A DNA stretch of 64,000 bases from Jiella flava (GTDB taxonomy: Bacteria > Pseudomonadota > Alphaproteobacteria > Rhizobiales > Rhizobiaceae): the NCBI RefSeq assembly GCF_017349315.1, contig NZ_JAFMPP010000007.1, positions 153,390 through 217,389 on the forward strand, read 5' to 3'. Each line of letters opens with the position of its first letter. The first letter of the stretch is position 1. This document shows positions 37,559 through 45,460 of the stretch, piece by piece. The notes under the pieces are model-generated. The model worked only from the letters and a program-made list of their open reading frames with translations, did no database searches and was not told the origin of the DNA. The position numbers were made by a program, and so were the translations under genes.

Positions 37559-38494
37559 ATGACACAAAATTTCACGCTGTCGATCAGCACCAACCCGCTG
37601 GTCAATCGCTTCGCCCTGCCGGAGCGGCTGATCGCGGCAGCGGCGGATGAGATCGGCATCGGGTATCTGCAACTGACCCATGAGTTCTTGAACCCCTCCT
37701 GGCCATCGCAGACCCTCGCCCCGCTTGTCGACCGCATGGGTCGGGCCTTGGCCGGTCACGACGTCAAGGTCACGTCAATGATGACGGGTCCATATGGGAG
37801 GTTGAATCATTTTGGCCATCCCGATGCAGATGTGCGAGCCTATTATATTACTTGGTTCAAAACGCTCGCGGACATCGCGGCCGATCTTGGCTGCCCGGCG
37901 ATCGGGACGCAATTCGCCATTCTGACCTATGATGACTACGATGATATCGAGCGGCGCAACGCGCTTCTGCGCATCGCCCTCGATTGCTGGCGCGAGGTCG
38001 GCGAACATGCCGCCAAGCGCGGACTGAGCTGGATGTTCTGGGAGCCGATGTCGGTCGGCCGGGAGCTTGGCCATACGCTTGAGGCCTGCGCCGCATTGCA
38101 GGCCTTCATTGAACGCCACGATCTGCCGATCCCGCTGCGGCCGATGGTCGACATCGACCATGGCGATGTCTCCTCCGCCAATCCCGCCGACATTGATCCC
38201 TTCGCCTGGGCGCGGACCTTCGCCACCGCCTCGCCGATCATCCACATCAAGCAAAGTTCGGCCAACAAGGGCGGCCATTGGCCGTTCACCGAAGCCTATA
38301 ATCGCGACGGACGGATCATGCCCGAAACGCTGCTGCCGGCGATCGTCGCAGGTGGCGGCACGGACAACGAAATCTGTCTCGAACTCGCCTTCCGCGAACG
38401 CGAGCCGACCGACCGCCAAGTGGTCGCTGCCCTCGCCGAGTCGGTGGCGTTTTGGGCGAATGCGGTCGATGCCGGCCGCCCGGTGAAGGCTTGA
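37559..38494 (+). CDS. Sugar isomerase/epimerase-like TIM-barrel protein
   Basis: A 311-residue protein of the xylose isomerase-like TIM barrel family (AP_endonuc_2 clan). Likely metal ligands are Glu162 (MFWEPMS), Asp198 (PMVDIDHGD), a His near 230 (IIHIKQSS), and Glu in CLELAFRERE. Family members isomerise or epimerise keto sugars or their phosphates, and some decarboxylate oxo-acids such as 3-oxo-isoapionate. ATG 37559 follows a G-rich ribosome binding site. The next gene, 36 bases on, is an EryH-type isomerase, so this enzyme should act in the same C4-sugar pathway. It may be a functional replacement for the missing RpiB-type step or produce erythrulose. Both are inference. Confidence 0.85.
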   Translation: MTQNFTLSISTNPLVNRFALPERLIAAAADEIGIGYLQLTHEFLNPSWPSQTLAPLVDRMGRALAGHDVKVTSMMTGPYGRLNHFGHPDADVRAYYITWFKTLADIAADLGCPAIGTQFAILTYDDYDDIERRNALLRIALDCWREVGEHAAKRGLSWMFWEPMSVGRELGHTLEACAALQAFIERHDLPIPLRPMVDIDHGDVSSANPADIDPFAWARTFATASPIIHIKQSSANKGGHWPFTEAYNRDGRIMPETLLPAIVAGGGTDNEICLELAFREREPTDRQVVAALAESVAFWANAVDAGRPVKA

Positions 38495-38530
38495 CCGCCA
38501 CAAGACGGATTCATGCAGGAGAGGACAATC

Positions 38531-39298
38531 GTGAGCACCAAGCGCCCCTTCATCGGCACTAGCTGGAAGATGAACAAGACCCGCGCCGAGGCGGCCGCGT
38601 TTTGCCAGTCCGTCAAAGCCTCGCCGCTCGCCGCCTGCGAAAACGCCCAGCTCTTCGTTATTCCACCCTTCACGGTGCTGACCGCCGTCGCCGAGGCGCT
38701 GGCAGACACTGCGGTCATCGTCGGCGCCCAGAACGCGCACTGGCAGACCGCCGGCGCCTGGACGGGCGAAATCTCCCCGCTTCAGGTCAAGGATGCCGGC
38801 GGGATGCTGGTCGAAATCGGCCACAGCGAGCGGCGGACGTTCTTCAACGAGACCGACGAGACCGTCGCACTGAAGACCGCCGCCGCCGTCCGGCAAGGCC
38901 TGACGGCGCTGGTCTGCATCGGCGATACCCTGGAAGACTATCAGGCCGGGCGCACCGCCGAGACGCTGAGGCGACAGACCGAGGCTGCGCTGTCGAAGGT
39001 GGAATGGACGGACACCACCTCGGTGATCTTTGCCTATGAGCCGGTCTGGTCGATCGGCGACGGCGGGACGCCAGCCGATCCAAGCTTTGCCGATGAGCAG
39101 CAGGCGGCGGTCAAGGCGTTGATCGAACGGGCCATCGCACGCCCCCTGCCCGTGCTCTATGGCGGCAGCGTCAATCCGACGAACTGCGTCGAACTCGCCA
39201 CCCGGCCGCATATCGATGGGCTGTTCATCGGCCGCTCGGCCTGGGATGCGACGGGCTATCTCGGCATCGTCCGGAACGTCATCGACAGGTTGGCGTGA
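38531..39298 (+). CDS. eryH: EryH/TpiA2-type L-erythrulose 1-phosphate isomerase (triosephosphate isomerase family)
   Basis: A 255-residue triosephosphate isomerase homologue. Catalytic residues are Lys13, His98 (IGHSERR) and Glu170 (AYEPVW), all kept. However, the N-terminal loop reads GTSWKMNK instead of GNWKMNG, and the stretches AQNAHWQTAGAWTGEISP and LYGGSVNPTNCVEL are those of the second TPI of Brucella and Sinorhizobium (EryH/TpiA2), which converts L-erythrulose 1-phosphate to D-erythrulose 4-phosphate. The start is GTG 38531, with GGAGAGGA six bases upstream; the ATG at 38513 precedes that site. It is downstream of the TIM-barrel gene and convergent with dhaL-dhaK. It is not the glycolytic tpiA. 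Confidence 0.88.
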   Translation: MSTKRPFIGTSWKMNKTRAEAAAFCQSVKASPLAACENAQLFVIPPFTVLTAVAEALADTAVIVGAQNAHWQTAGAWTGEISPLQVKDAGGMLVEIGHSERRTFFNETDETVALKTAAAVRQGLTALVCIGDTLEDYQAGRTAETLRRQTEAALSKVEWTDTTSVIFAYEPVWSIGDGGTPADPSFADEQQAAVKALIERAIARPLPVLYGGSVNPTNCVELATRPHIDGLFIGRSAWDATGYLGIVRNVIDRLA

Positions 39299-39340
39299 GG
39301 CAAGCATGCCGCCGTCCTGTATCGTTACGCACGGCTCAAA

Positions 39341-39383
39341 ACGGCAAAGCCACGCCGCGGATCGAGCGACGCGGCTTTGCCGT
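39341..39383. terminator. Bidirectional terminator between eryH and dhaL
   Basis: ACGGCAAAGCC (39341-39351) pairs perfectly with GGCTTTGCCGT (39373-39383), with further partial pairing inside. It sits between convergent genes. Confidence 0.75.
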
Positions 39384-39430
39384 CTGACGTCAACGCGGCC
39401 GTCGCATGTCCCCGCCGCGTCCGTTGCACA

Positions 39431-40075
39431 TCAGATGTGGGCGAAGACGTCGGCCATGGTGCGCACGATCAGCGCCGTCGAGGCGGCGCCCGGATCCATA
39501 TGACCGAGCGAGCGAGCGCCGAGCCACGACGCGCGCCCCTTGGAGGCCTGCATCGTCTTCGTCGCTTCCGCACCCTCCTCAGCGGCCGTGGCAGCGGCGG
39601 CGAAGCAGGCCGCGAGCGATTCGTCGCGTTCGGCCGCCGCTTCGATCGCCTCGGATGCCGGCAGCCAGGCGTCGACCATGGTCTTGTCGCCCCGCTCGGC
39701 CTTGCCCCGGTCCTGAATGCCCTTGGCCATCGCCTTGAAGGCCTCGACCATCGCGTTGCGATCCAGCGCGCTCTCGCCCTTCACCGCCGCGCCGGCCCGC
39801 ATGAAGGCGGTGGCATAGAGCGGTCCGGATGAAGCGCCGACGGCGTTCAGGAAGCTTTTGGCACTGGTGTTGAAGACCGTCGTCGGATCGGCTTCGGTCG
39901 TGTCGAGCCCGCCCAGAGCGTTTTTGACGGCGGTGAAGCCGATATTCATCGTCACACCGTGATCGGCATCACCGATGACGCCGTCGAGTTCGGAAAGCCG
40001 CTCCTTGTCCTGATCGATCGCCGCCGCGATGGCGAGGAACAGATCGACAAGGTTCTGGCTGGTGATCGTAGTCAT
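39431..40075 (-). CDS. dhaL: Dihydroxyacetone kinase-like subunit DhaL (ATP-binding)
   Basis: A 214-residue helical-barrel protein of the DhaL family that binds two magnesium ions and ATP and phosphorylates the ketose held by DhaK. The magnesium site is LDGVIGDADHGVTMN with Asp31, Asp36, Asp38 and His39. The ATP-lid region shows NAVGASSGPLYATAFMRAG, and the end GARSLGHMDPGAAST is family-typical. The start at 40075 has GGGATGGG upstream; the frame extends to 40174 but lies over the dhaK end. It follows dhaK by 58 bases. No DhaM phosphotransferase gene is present, so phosphate probably comes from ATP. In this context the substrate is likely L-erythrulose rather than dihydroxyacetone. Confidence 0.9.
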   Translation of the reverse strand: MTTITSQNLVDLFLAIAAAIDQDKERLSELDGVIGDADHGVTMNIGFTAVKNALGGLDTTEADPTTVFNTSAKSFLNAVGASSGPLYATAFMRAGAAVKGESALDRNAMVEAFKAMAKGIQDRGKAERGDKTMVDAWLPASEAIEAAAERDESLAACFAAAATAAEEGAEATKTMQASKGRASWLGARSLGHMDPGAASTALIVRTMADVFAHI

Positions 40076-40133
40076 AGACCCATCCCTTATTTCGATTGGC
40101 GCCACGGCCGTTATCTGGGGCGCAAGAAATCGC

Positions 40134-41141
40134 TCAGCCGGCGCGGAACATCGCGCAGTCGCAGGGGTGATCAAGCAGCTCCGTCAGTTCGTCATCGAGA
40201 TGGATCAGGGTGATCGACATGCCGGCCATTTCCAGCGACGAGCAATAGGTGCCGACCCAGGTCTCGTGCACCGAAATGCCGTTGCGCCCTAGCCGTTCGG
40301 CGATCCGGCGGTTGATCACATAAAGCTCCATCAGCGGCGTCGAGCCGAGGGAGTTCACCAACACGGCCACCTTGGCGCCCTCCGGCGCGTTCATCTCGCC
40401 AAAGATCCGCTCCAAGATGCCGTCGGTCACGTCGTCGGCGCTGCGCAGCGGCTCGCGGCTGATCCCCGGCTCACCGTGGATGCCCATGCCGATTTCCATC
40501 TCGCCCGCGCCGATCTCGAAATTGTGGCGCAGGGTCTGCGGCAGCGAACACGGCGACAGGGCCACACCGACGGTGAAGGTGCGGGCATTGGCCTTACGGG
40601 CGACACGCTCGCATTCGTCGATGGACCACATCTTGTCGGCGGCCCCGCCAGCGATCTTGAAGATGAAGAAATTGCCGGCGACGCCTCGGCGCTTCTCCTT
40701 CTGATCGAAAGGCGCCGAGGCGATGTCGTCGGTGGAGAGCACCGTGCGCACCTCGATATCCTCCATCGTCGCCATTTCCGCGGCCATGTCGAAATTCATC
40801 ACGTCGCCGGCATAGTTGCCGTAAAGATAGATGACGCCGGCGCCACCGCTGACCGCCTTGGTGCATTCGACGATCGGATCCGGCGGCGGCGAGGCAAAGA
40901 CGTTGCCGATGGCACAGGCATCGGCCAGCCCCTTGCCGACATAGCCGACAAAGCTTGGCTCGTGGCCGGAGCCGCCGCCGACGACGATGCCGACCTTGCC
41001 CTCGCGCGGGCCGTCGACCGCGACGATCGAGCGGGGGCTGCCGTCGAGCTGGCGCAGGTGCTTCGGATGCGCCTTGATCATGCCGTCCAGCATCTCCGCG
41101 ATGATGTTGTCGGCATTGTTGATGAGCTTTTTGGTTTTCAC
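40134..41141 (-). CDS. dhaK: Dihydroxyacetone kinase-like subunit DhaK (ketose-binding)
   Basis: A 335-residue protein that binds the ketose substrate as a covalent hemiaminal to a histidine, here His222 in GIHGEPG. Other family stretches are KVGIVVGGGSGHEPSFVGYVG, LYGNYAGDVMNFDMA and LSTDDIASAP. The start is GTG at 41141 with GGAGG seven bases upstream; the longer open frame to 41381 is read-through from a regulator remnant, not a fusion protein. With DhaL it makes a two-subunit ketose kinase. Near an EryH-type isomerase, the best guess is L-erythrulose 1-kinase activity, as known for LerK-type enzymes. Biochemical proof would be needed, and dihydroxyacetone remains possible. Confidence 0.9.
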   Translation of the reverse strand: MKTKKLINNADNIIAEMLDGMIKAHPKHLRQLDGSPRSIVAVDGPREGKVGIVVGGGSGHEPSFVGYVGKGLADACAIGNVFASPPPDPIVECTKAVSGGAGVIYLYGNYAGDVMNFDMAAEMATMEDIEVRTVLSTDDIASAPFDQKEKRRGVAGNFFIFKIAGGAADKMWSIDECERVARKANARTFTVGVALSPCSLPQTLRHNFEIGAGEMEIGMGIHGEPGISREPLRSADDVTDGILERIFGEMNAPEGAKVAVLVNSLGSTPLMELYVINRRIAERLGRNGISVHETWVGTYCSSLEMAGMSITLIHLDDELTELLDHPCDCAMFRAG

Positions 41142-41194
41142 GCGATTTCCTCCCTGAACCTGTGTCCGCCTGGTTCCCCGGAGCGAGCCGACCG

Positions 41195-41561
41195 AATTGG
41201 GCAGTCCCTCCGCCTTCGACACCGCATGGCCGGTCGCGGCATCGGTGATCAGCACATTCGCGTGCCAGCCGCGCAGCGCCGCAAGAATCGCCGTCGTCTT
41301 CTCCGGCCCGCCCGCCACCGCGGTCCGGAACCGCACCTTGGCGATCTCGTCGAGCGTCAGGCCGATGCTACGCTCGTCCAACGGCCCATGCGCGGCCTTC
41401 CCGTGGTCGTCGATAAGCGCCCCGCGATCACGCGCTCAAGAAGGCTCCTTCGCCCCGGTACCGGCGATTGCAAGCGCCGGCACGAGCAGCATCCGTCACA
41501 GGCGCGACAGCGCGACTTTGGCGCGCCCGCGCACGCCGCGAAGACCGCATCTGCCATCCAT
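41195..41561 (-). pseudogene. Remnant of a SorC/DeoR-family (EryD-like) regulator
   Basis: The minus strand at 41381-41202 encodes a good match to the C-terminus of SorC-family sugar-binding regulators: ERSIGLTLDEI, then VAVAGGPEK-like AVAGGPEKTTAILAALRG, then VLITDAATGHAV. Upstream the frame is broken: a TGA at 41436-41438, a shift needed to pick up SLLERVIAGRL in another frame, and a third frame with LLVPALAIAGTGAKEP. A start ATG at 41561 with a strong GGAGGGG site opens only 21 codons. The helix-turn-helix part is gone, so most of the gene was deleted and the rest has decayed. EryD-type regulators normally control erythritol genes. It lies directly before dhaK. Confidence 0.8.
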
Positions 41562-41682
41562 CACTCCCCTCCTGCCGTCTTCGCACCGGTCATGACAAGC
41601 ACGATCGCCCTGTAACGCAAAGCGAGGCCAAGCAGCTCAGCAAATCCGAACAATCTCAGACTGAACGCGAATGAACGCCATC

Positions 41683-41710
41683 TTGGCGCGCAAAAAGCCA
41701 ACCCTATAAG
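41683..41710 (+). promoter_or_regulatory. Possible sigma-70 promoter of the DUF805 gene
   Basis: TTGGCG (41683-41688) and TATAAG (41705-41710) with a 16-base spacer lie 40 bases before the DUF805 start. The -10 element is good, the -35 and spacing are fair. Confidence 0.45.
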
Positions 41711-41749
41711 TAAGATTGCCTGATCGTAAATCCTTTCGGAGGAATTCGA

Positions 41750-42190
41750 ATGTCGGTTCTTCTGCAACCGTATAAGCGGTATTTTGAATTTTCAGGTCGC
41801 TCACGACGCCTGGAATATTGGCTTGCGCAGCTCACCTTCTTGGCCGGCATCTTTCTGTTCACAACGATCGACAACATCGCCGGCCTCGGCGGCAGCAACC
41901 GGACCACCACCGACACGACCAATGGTCTGAGGTTCAGCGTCCACGCCAATGGCGGCCTTCTGACCGCCCTGTGGTTCTTATTCACTATTACCCCGATGAT
42001 CGCAATTACCGTCCGCCGCCTTCACGACACCAACCGCAGTGGCTTCTGGATGTTTATCAGCCTCATTCCGATCATCGGCTCGATCTGGTTTTTGGTGCTG
42101 ATGTGCCTCAACGGCACGGTCGGAAACAATCGCTTCGGACAGGACCCGAAGGATCGGCTCGGACCAGGAGCGGAAGCCGTCTTTGAATAG
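41750..42190 (+). CDS. DUF805 membrane protein
   Basis: A 146-residue inner-membrane protein of the DUF805 (YhaH-like) family. The N-terminus has the family motif YFEFSGRSRRLEYWLAQL; helices follow near residues 25-45, 70-92 and 98-118. ITVRRLHDTNRSGFW and the C-terminal GTVGNNRFGQDPK are diagnostic. GGAGG is a normal distance before ATG 41750. Its role in the cell is unknown. It is monocistronic, divergent from the dha operon, and has a possible promoter at 41683. Confidence 0.94.
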   Translation: MSVLLQPYKRYFEFSGRSRRLEYWLAQLTFLAGIFLFTTIDNIAGLGGSNRTTTDTTNGLRFSVHANGGLLTALWFLFTITPMIAITVRRLHDTNRSGFWMFISLIPIIGSIWFLVLMCLNGTVGNNRFGQDPKDRLGPGAEAVFE

Positions 42191-42541
42191 GCTGCCTTCG
42201 ACTCAAAAGCGCTGACGGGTGATTGACTTCCACCAAGTGAACGCATCGTTGCTCGGCCTTGGCGTTTCAATAAGAATGACCCGCCACAAGCAGGCCGCAT
42301 TCCTCTGTCTGAATTTCAAAAGACAGACGACGCACCGCCCCGCAATGCCGTGTCGATCTCGATGTTCCCCACATGCCGTATCTGTATGTGGGGTTATGTT
42401 CGCGCGCAGATTCCGTCACCTGACAGCTGAGTGACGATGCATTCTGAGCGCCGGCATTGGCCGGAAATCCGGCGCAATTTCGGCACCAACAATCTTGGCG
42501 ATTGATCGAAAGTCTGCCGTCAACGGCCACGCGCCAGACGA
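42191..42541. other. Intergenic region between DUF805 and dksA
   Basis: These 351 bases lie between convergent genes. No coding frame is convincing and no tRNA-like fold or strong terminator was found by eye. Confidence 0.5.
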
Positions 42542-42958
42542 TTACTCGTCACGATAGACCTTCTCGCGGCGTTCGTGGCGCTCTTGGGCTTCGAGTGACA
42601 GGGTCGCGATCGGCCGTGCATCGAGACGCTTCAGGCTGATCGGCTCGCCGGTTTCCTCGCAATAGCCGTAGGAGCCGTCATCGATTCGCTCGAGAGCCGC
42701 ATCGATCTTGGCGATCAACTTGCGCTGGCGATCCCGCGCCCGAAGCTCAATGGCCCGGTCGGTCTCCGAAGACGCGCGATCGGCGATATCGGCGAGATTA
42801 CTGTTGTCGTTGGCAAGCGCTTCGAGAGTCTCGCGCGCTTCCCGCAAGATCTCCGACTTCCATGTCAGCAACTTACGCCGGAAATACTCTTTCTGACGAT
42901 CGTTCATGAAGGGACCGTCGTCAGAAAGCGTCAGATCGGCATTGAGTGTTTCGCTCAT
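42542..42958 (-). CDS. dksA: RNA polymerase-binding transcription factor DksA
   Basis: A 138-residue DksA. The long coiled coil reaches into the RNA polymerase secondary channel and works with ppGpp; its tip motif DIADRAS (the DxxDxA tip) is kept. The C-terminal zinc-finger region reads GYCEETGEPISLKRLDARPIAT, and then LSLEAQE, so only one of four usual zinc-binding cysteines remains; this reduced form is common in Rhizobiales. GGAGG precedes ATG 42958. A consensus promoter lies just upstream. Function in the stringent response is expected to be normal. Confidence 0.95.
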   Translation of the reverse strand: MSETLNADLTLSDDGPFMNDRQKEYFRRKLLTWKSEILREARETLEALANDNSNLADIADRASSETDRAIELRARDRQRKLIAKIDAALERIDDGSYGYCEETGEPISLKRLDARPIATLSLEAQERHERREKVYRDE

Positions 42959-43288
42959 TACGCACCTCCATTCCCGCTGGCGCGCTTATAGCGACGCTTT
43001 GCCGGTGGAACAAGTTACGTTTGCGCCACAGCAGCGGTTCCCTAATCGAATCTAAGGCTCGGATTTGGTTAGCTTTTCGGAACCATTGTGGCGAAGGCGG
43101 CAATCTGATCCGCTAACCCGTGCAGAGTGACGCAGGGTTGCGGCGGCGAAAATCGCCTCAAACGGCGGCAATTTGCACCCGTCGGGTGGAATTGCCCACT
43201 TTTGTAAGACTCGGCAACCAAAGCTCCGCCGCCCCTTGCCCTTCGGGAAATGATTGCCCGGCTCAAAATTTCAGCCTATCGAAAATCC
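42959..43288. other. Divergent promoter region between dksA and sixA
   Basis: A 330-base region that holds the dksA promoter (42985-43013) and, upstream of it on the minus strand, GGAAC-N17-CGTA (43016-43041), one base from an EcfG-type stress promoter. Nothing else can be named. Confidence 0.5.
42985..43013 (-). promoter_or_regulatory. Sigma-70 promoter of dksA
   Basis: On the minus strand TTGTTC (43008-43013) and TATAAG (42985-42990) are separated by exactly 17 bases. The -10 is 27 bases from the dksA ATG, giving a very short leader. Confidence 0.7.
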
Positions 43289-43804
43289 ATGTCCGACCGC
43301 TTTCGCTCCACGCTCCTGATCCTGCGCCATGCTCATTCCTCGTGGGCACGCCCAGGCGAGCGCGACCACCAGCGCCCGCTCGACGAGCGAGGCAGCGCGG
43401 ACGCGGCTCGTTTGGCGACGATCATAAAAACAGACGGTGTTGCGATCGACACCGTGGTCTGCTCCACGGCAACCCGCGCCCGCGAAACCCTCGAGGCGCT
43501 GATGCCGGCACTCGCGGATAGGGTCGAAATCCAACATTCCGACGATCTCTACGCGCTTGGCACCGAGGCCTATTATGCGGCAGCCGGGGCAGTTGGTGAG
43601 GAAGCCCATGCCCTGCTGATTGTCGGCCACAATCCGACGATTGAGGACTTCACCCGCTCGCTGATCAGGAGCGGTGAAAGCGATGCACTGAATGCGCTCG
43701 CCGAGGGCTTTGCGACCTGCGCACTGGCGATTGTCGGCTTCGAAGGGCCGCTTGGCGAGGCCGCGCCGCAATCCGGCCATCTCATCCGAGTTATCCGTCC
43801 CTGA
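43289..43804 (+). CDS. sixA: SixA-type phosphohistidine phosphatase
   Basis: A 171-residue member of the histidine phosphatase superfamily, two-domain-free SixA class. The catalytic RHG-like motif is LILRHAHSSW near residue 9, the phosphate pocket arginine is in STATRARETLEAL, and the second catalytic histidine is in LLIVGHNPTIED. SixA removes phosphate from phosphohistidine in phosphorelay or PTS proteins. The start is placed at ATG 43289 (MSDRFRSTLLI); 43250 is possible but adds a poorly conserved leader, and neither has a clear ribosome binding site. It is divergent from dksA. Confidence 0.9.
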   Translation: MSDRFRSTLLILRHAHSSWARPGERDHQRPLDERGSADAARLATIIKTDGVAIDTVVCSTATRARETLEALMPALADRVEIQHSDDLYALGTEAYYAAAGAVGEEAHALLIVGHNPTIEDFTRSLIRSGESDALNALAEGFATCALAIVGFEGPLGEAAPQSGHLIRVIRP

Positions 43805-44008
43805 CGCCTTGCCATCCGCATCGACGACGCTCTGGGCGTTGAGGTGAACCGGAGTTGCGATGCGGGCAGATCTTTGGAGGCAGAACGCCCGGCTGCCGCA
43901 GCCTCGCGACGCTGCAGATCGCCGGCGCCTCTTCGAACGCCATGCCGCCGTCCCTATATCTGGGGCAACCTTCATCGCCCTGTCCCACCGTAAAGATCCA
44001 CGCCGCCC

Positions 44009-45460
44009 ATGACATCGATTGCCGACGAGGCCCGCCTCGTCTTCGACAATTTCACCGATCGGACCGCGTCGATCTTCCATCCGACCCTTCGCCTCGGCGT
44101 TACCGGCCTGTCGCGGGCAGGCAAGACGGTGTTCATCACCGCTCTCGTCCATAACCTCCTCTCGGGCGGCCGCCTGCCGCTGTTCAAGGCGCAGGCGAAC
44201 GGCCGCATCCTCGGGGCCGATCTCGAGGAGCAGCCCGACGACGCGGTGCCACGCTTTCAATATGAAGACCACATTCGGCGGATCGTCGAAGAGCGGGTCT
44301 GGCCGGAATCCACCCGGGCAATTTCGGAACTGCGGCTCACCGTCGCCTTCGAATCCGCCTCCAGCTGGCGCCGCATGCTTCCGGGCGGGCGGCTGACCAT
44401 CGATATCGTCGACTATCCCGGTGAATGGCTGCTCGACCTGCCGTTGCTCGACAAGGACTTTACCGCCTTTTCCGCCGAGGCGCTGGAGCGCGCGCAGCTC
44501 CCCTCGCGGCAAAAGGAGGCGGGGCCGTTTCTGCAAAAACTGGCCAGTGTCGATCCCGAAGCGGCCGCCGACGAGGTGACGGCCCGCGATCTCAGCGCCG
44601 CCTTCGCCGATTACCTCAAAGCCTGCCGCGCCGATGGTTCGGCGTTGTCGACCTTGCCGCCCGGCCGCTTCCTGATGCCGGGCGATCTCGACGGCTCGCC
44701 CGCCCTCACCTTCGCGCCGTTGCCGGTCGAACCGGGCAGGACGTATCCCAAGGGCTCGATGGCGGCGCATCTGGCCCGGCGCTACGAGGCTTATAAGACG
44801 GTCGTCGTCAAACCGTTCTTTCGCAATCACTTCGCCCGTCTCGATCGGCAAATCCTGCTGGTCGATGTGCTGCAGGCGATCAATGCCGGCCCGGAAGCAG
44901 TCGCCGACCTTGAAACCGCCCTCACCGACATCCTCGGCTGTTTCCGGCCAGGGCGATCAACCTGGCTCGGCGGCTTCCTGACACGACGGATCGACCGCAT
45001 CCTCGTCGCCGCAACCAAAGCCGATCATCTCCATCGCGAAAGCCATCGCCGGCTGGAGGCGATCGTCCGCCAGATCGTCGACGACGCGGTAGCACGGGCG
45101 AAGTTTTCCGGCGCCAAGACCGACATGCTCGCCATGGCCGCCGTGCGCGCCACCCGCGAGGCGACGATCACCGACGCCGGCGAGGCGTTGCCGGTGATCG
45201 TCGGCACGCCAGCCAAGGGCGAGACGATCGGCAAACGCAGCTTCGACGGCCAGACCGAGACCGCCGTCTTCCCCGGCGACTTGCCTGATGATCCACGGCG
45301 GCTCTTCGATCCGCAGAACGGCATCGAGCCCGGCTCGCTACGCTTTGTGCGCTTCCGCCCACCCAAACTGCAGCCGAGCACCGAGGGGCTGATCTTGTCG
45401 CTTCCCCATATCCGCCTCGACCGGGCCCTGGAGTTCCTGTTGGGAGATCGCCTGCAATGA
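44009..45460 (+). CDS. ycjX: YcjX-family (DUF463) P-loop GTPase-like protein
   Basis: A 483-residue protein with Walker A GLSRAGKT at residues 33-40 and a Walker B-like IDIVDYPGEWLLDLPLL. It belongs to the YcjX/DUF463 family, linked in enteric bacteria with the Psp stress response and dynamin-like membrane binding. The C-terminal LVAATKADHLHRESH motif resembles a GTPase TKAD specificity motif, supporting GTP binding. It is translationally coupled to ycjF (ATGA at 45457). No psp genes are in the window, which is usual in Rhizobiales. Function uncertain, membrane stress suspected. Confidence 0.93.
   Translation: MTSIADEARLVFDNFTDRTASIFHPTLRLGVTGLSRAGKTVFITALVHNLLSGGRLPLFKAQANGRILGADLEEQPDDAVPRFQYEDHIRRIVEERVWPESTRAISELRLTVAFESASSWRRMLPGGRLTIDIVDYPGEWLLDLPLLDKDFTAFSAEALERAQLPSRQKEAGPFLQKLASVDPEAAADEVTARDLSAAFADYLKACRADGSALSTLPPGRFLMPGDLDGSPALTFAPLPVEPGRTYPKGSMAAHLARRYEAYKTVVVKPFFRNHFARLDRQILLVDVLQAINAGPEAVADLETALTDILGCFRPGRSTWLGGFLTRRIDRILVAATKADHLHRESHRRLEAIVRQIVDDAVARAKFSGAKTDMLAMAAVRATREATITDAGEALPVIVGTPAKGETIGKRSFDGQTETAVFPGDLPDDPRRLFDPQNGIEPGSLRFVRFRPPKLQPSTEGLILSLPHIRLDRALEFLLGDRLQ

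Noticed and set aside
38513..39298. Glycolytic triosephosphate isomerase tpiA
   Set aside because: The N-terminal loop (GTSWKMNK) and the AQNAHW...GAWTGEISP stretch are those of the EryH/TpiA2 group, and the neighbours are sugar-kinase genes.
40134..41381. A fusion of a SorC effector domain to DhaK
   Set aside because: GTG 41141 with a perfect GGAGG site starts DhaK at its normal N-terminus. The upstream in-frame part is only a decayed regulator piece with a stop and frameshifts further up.
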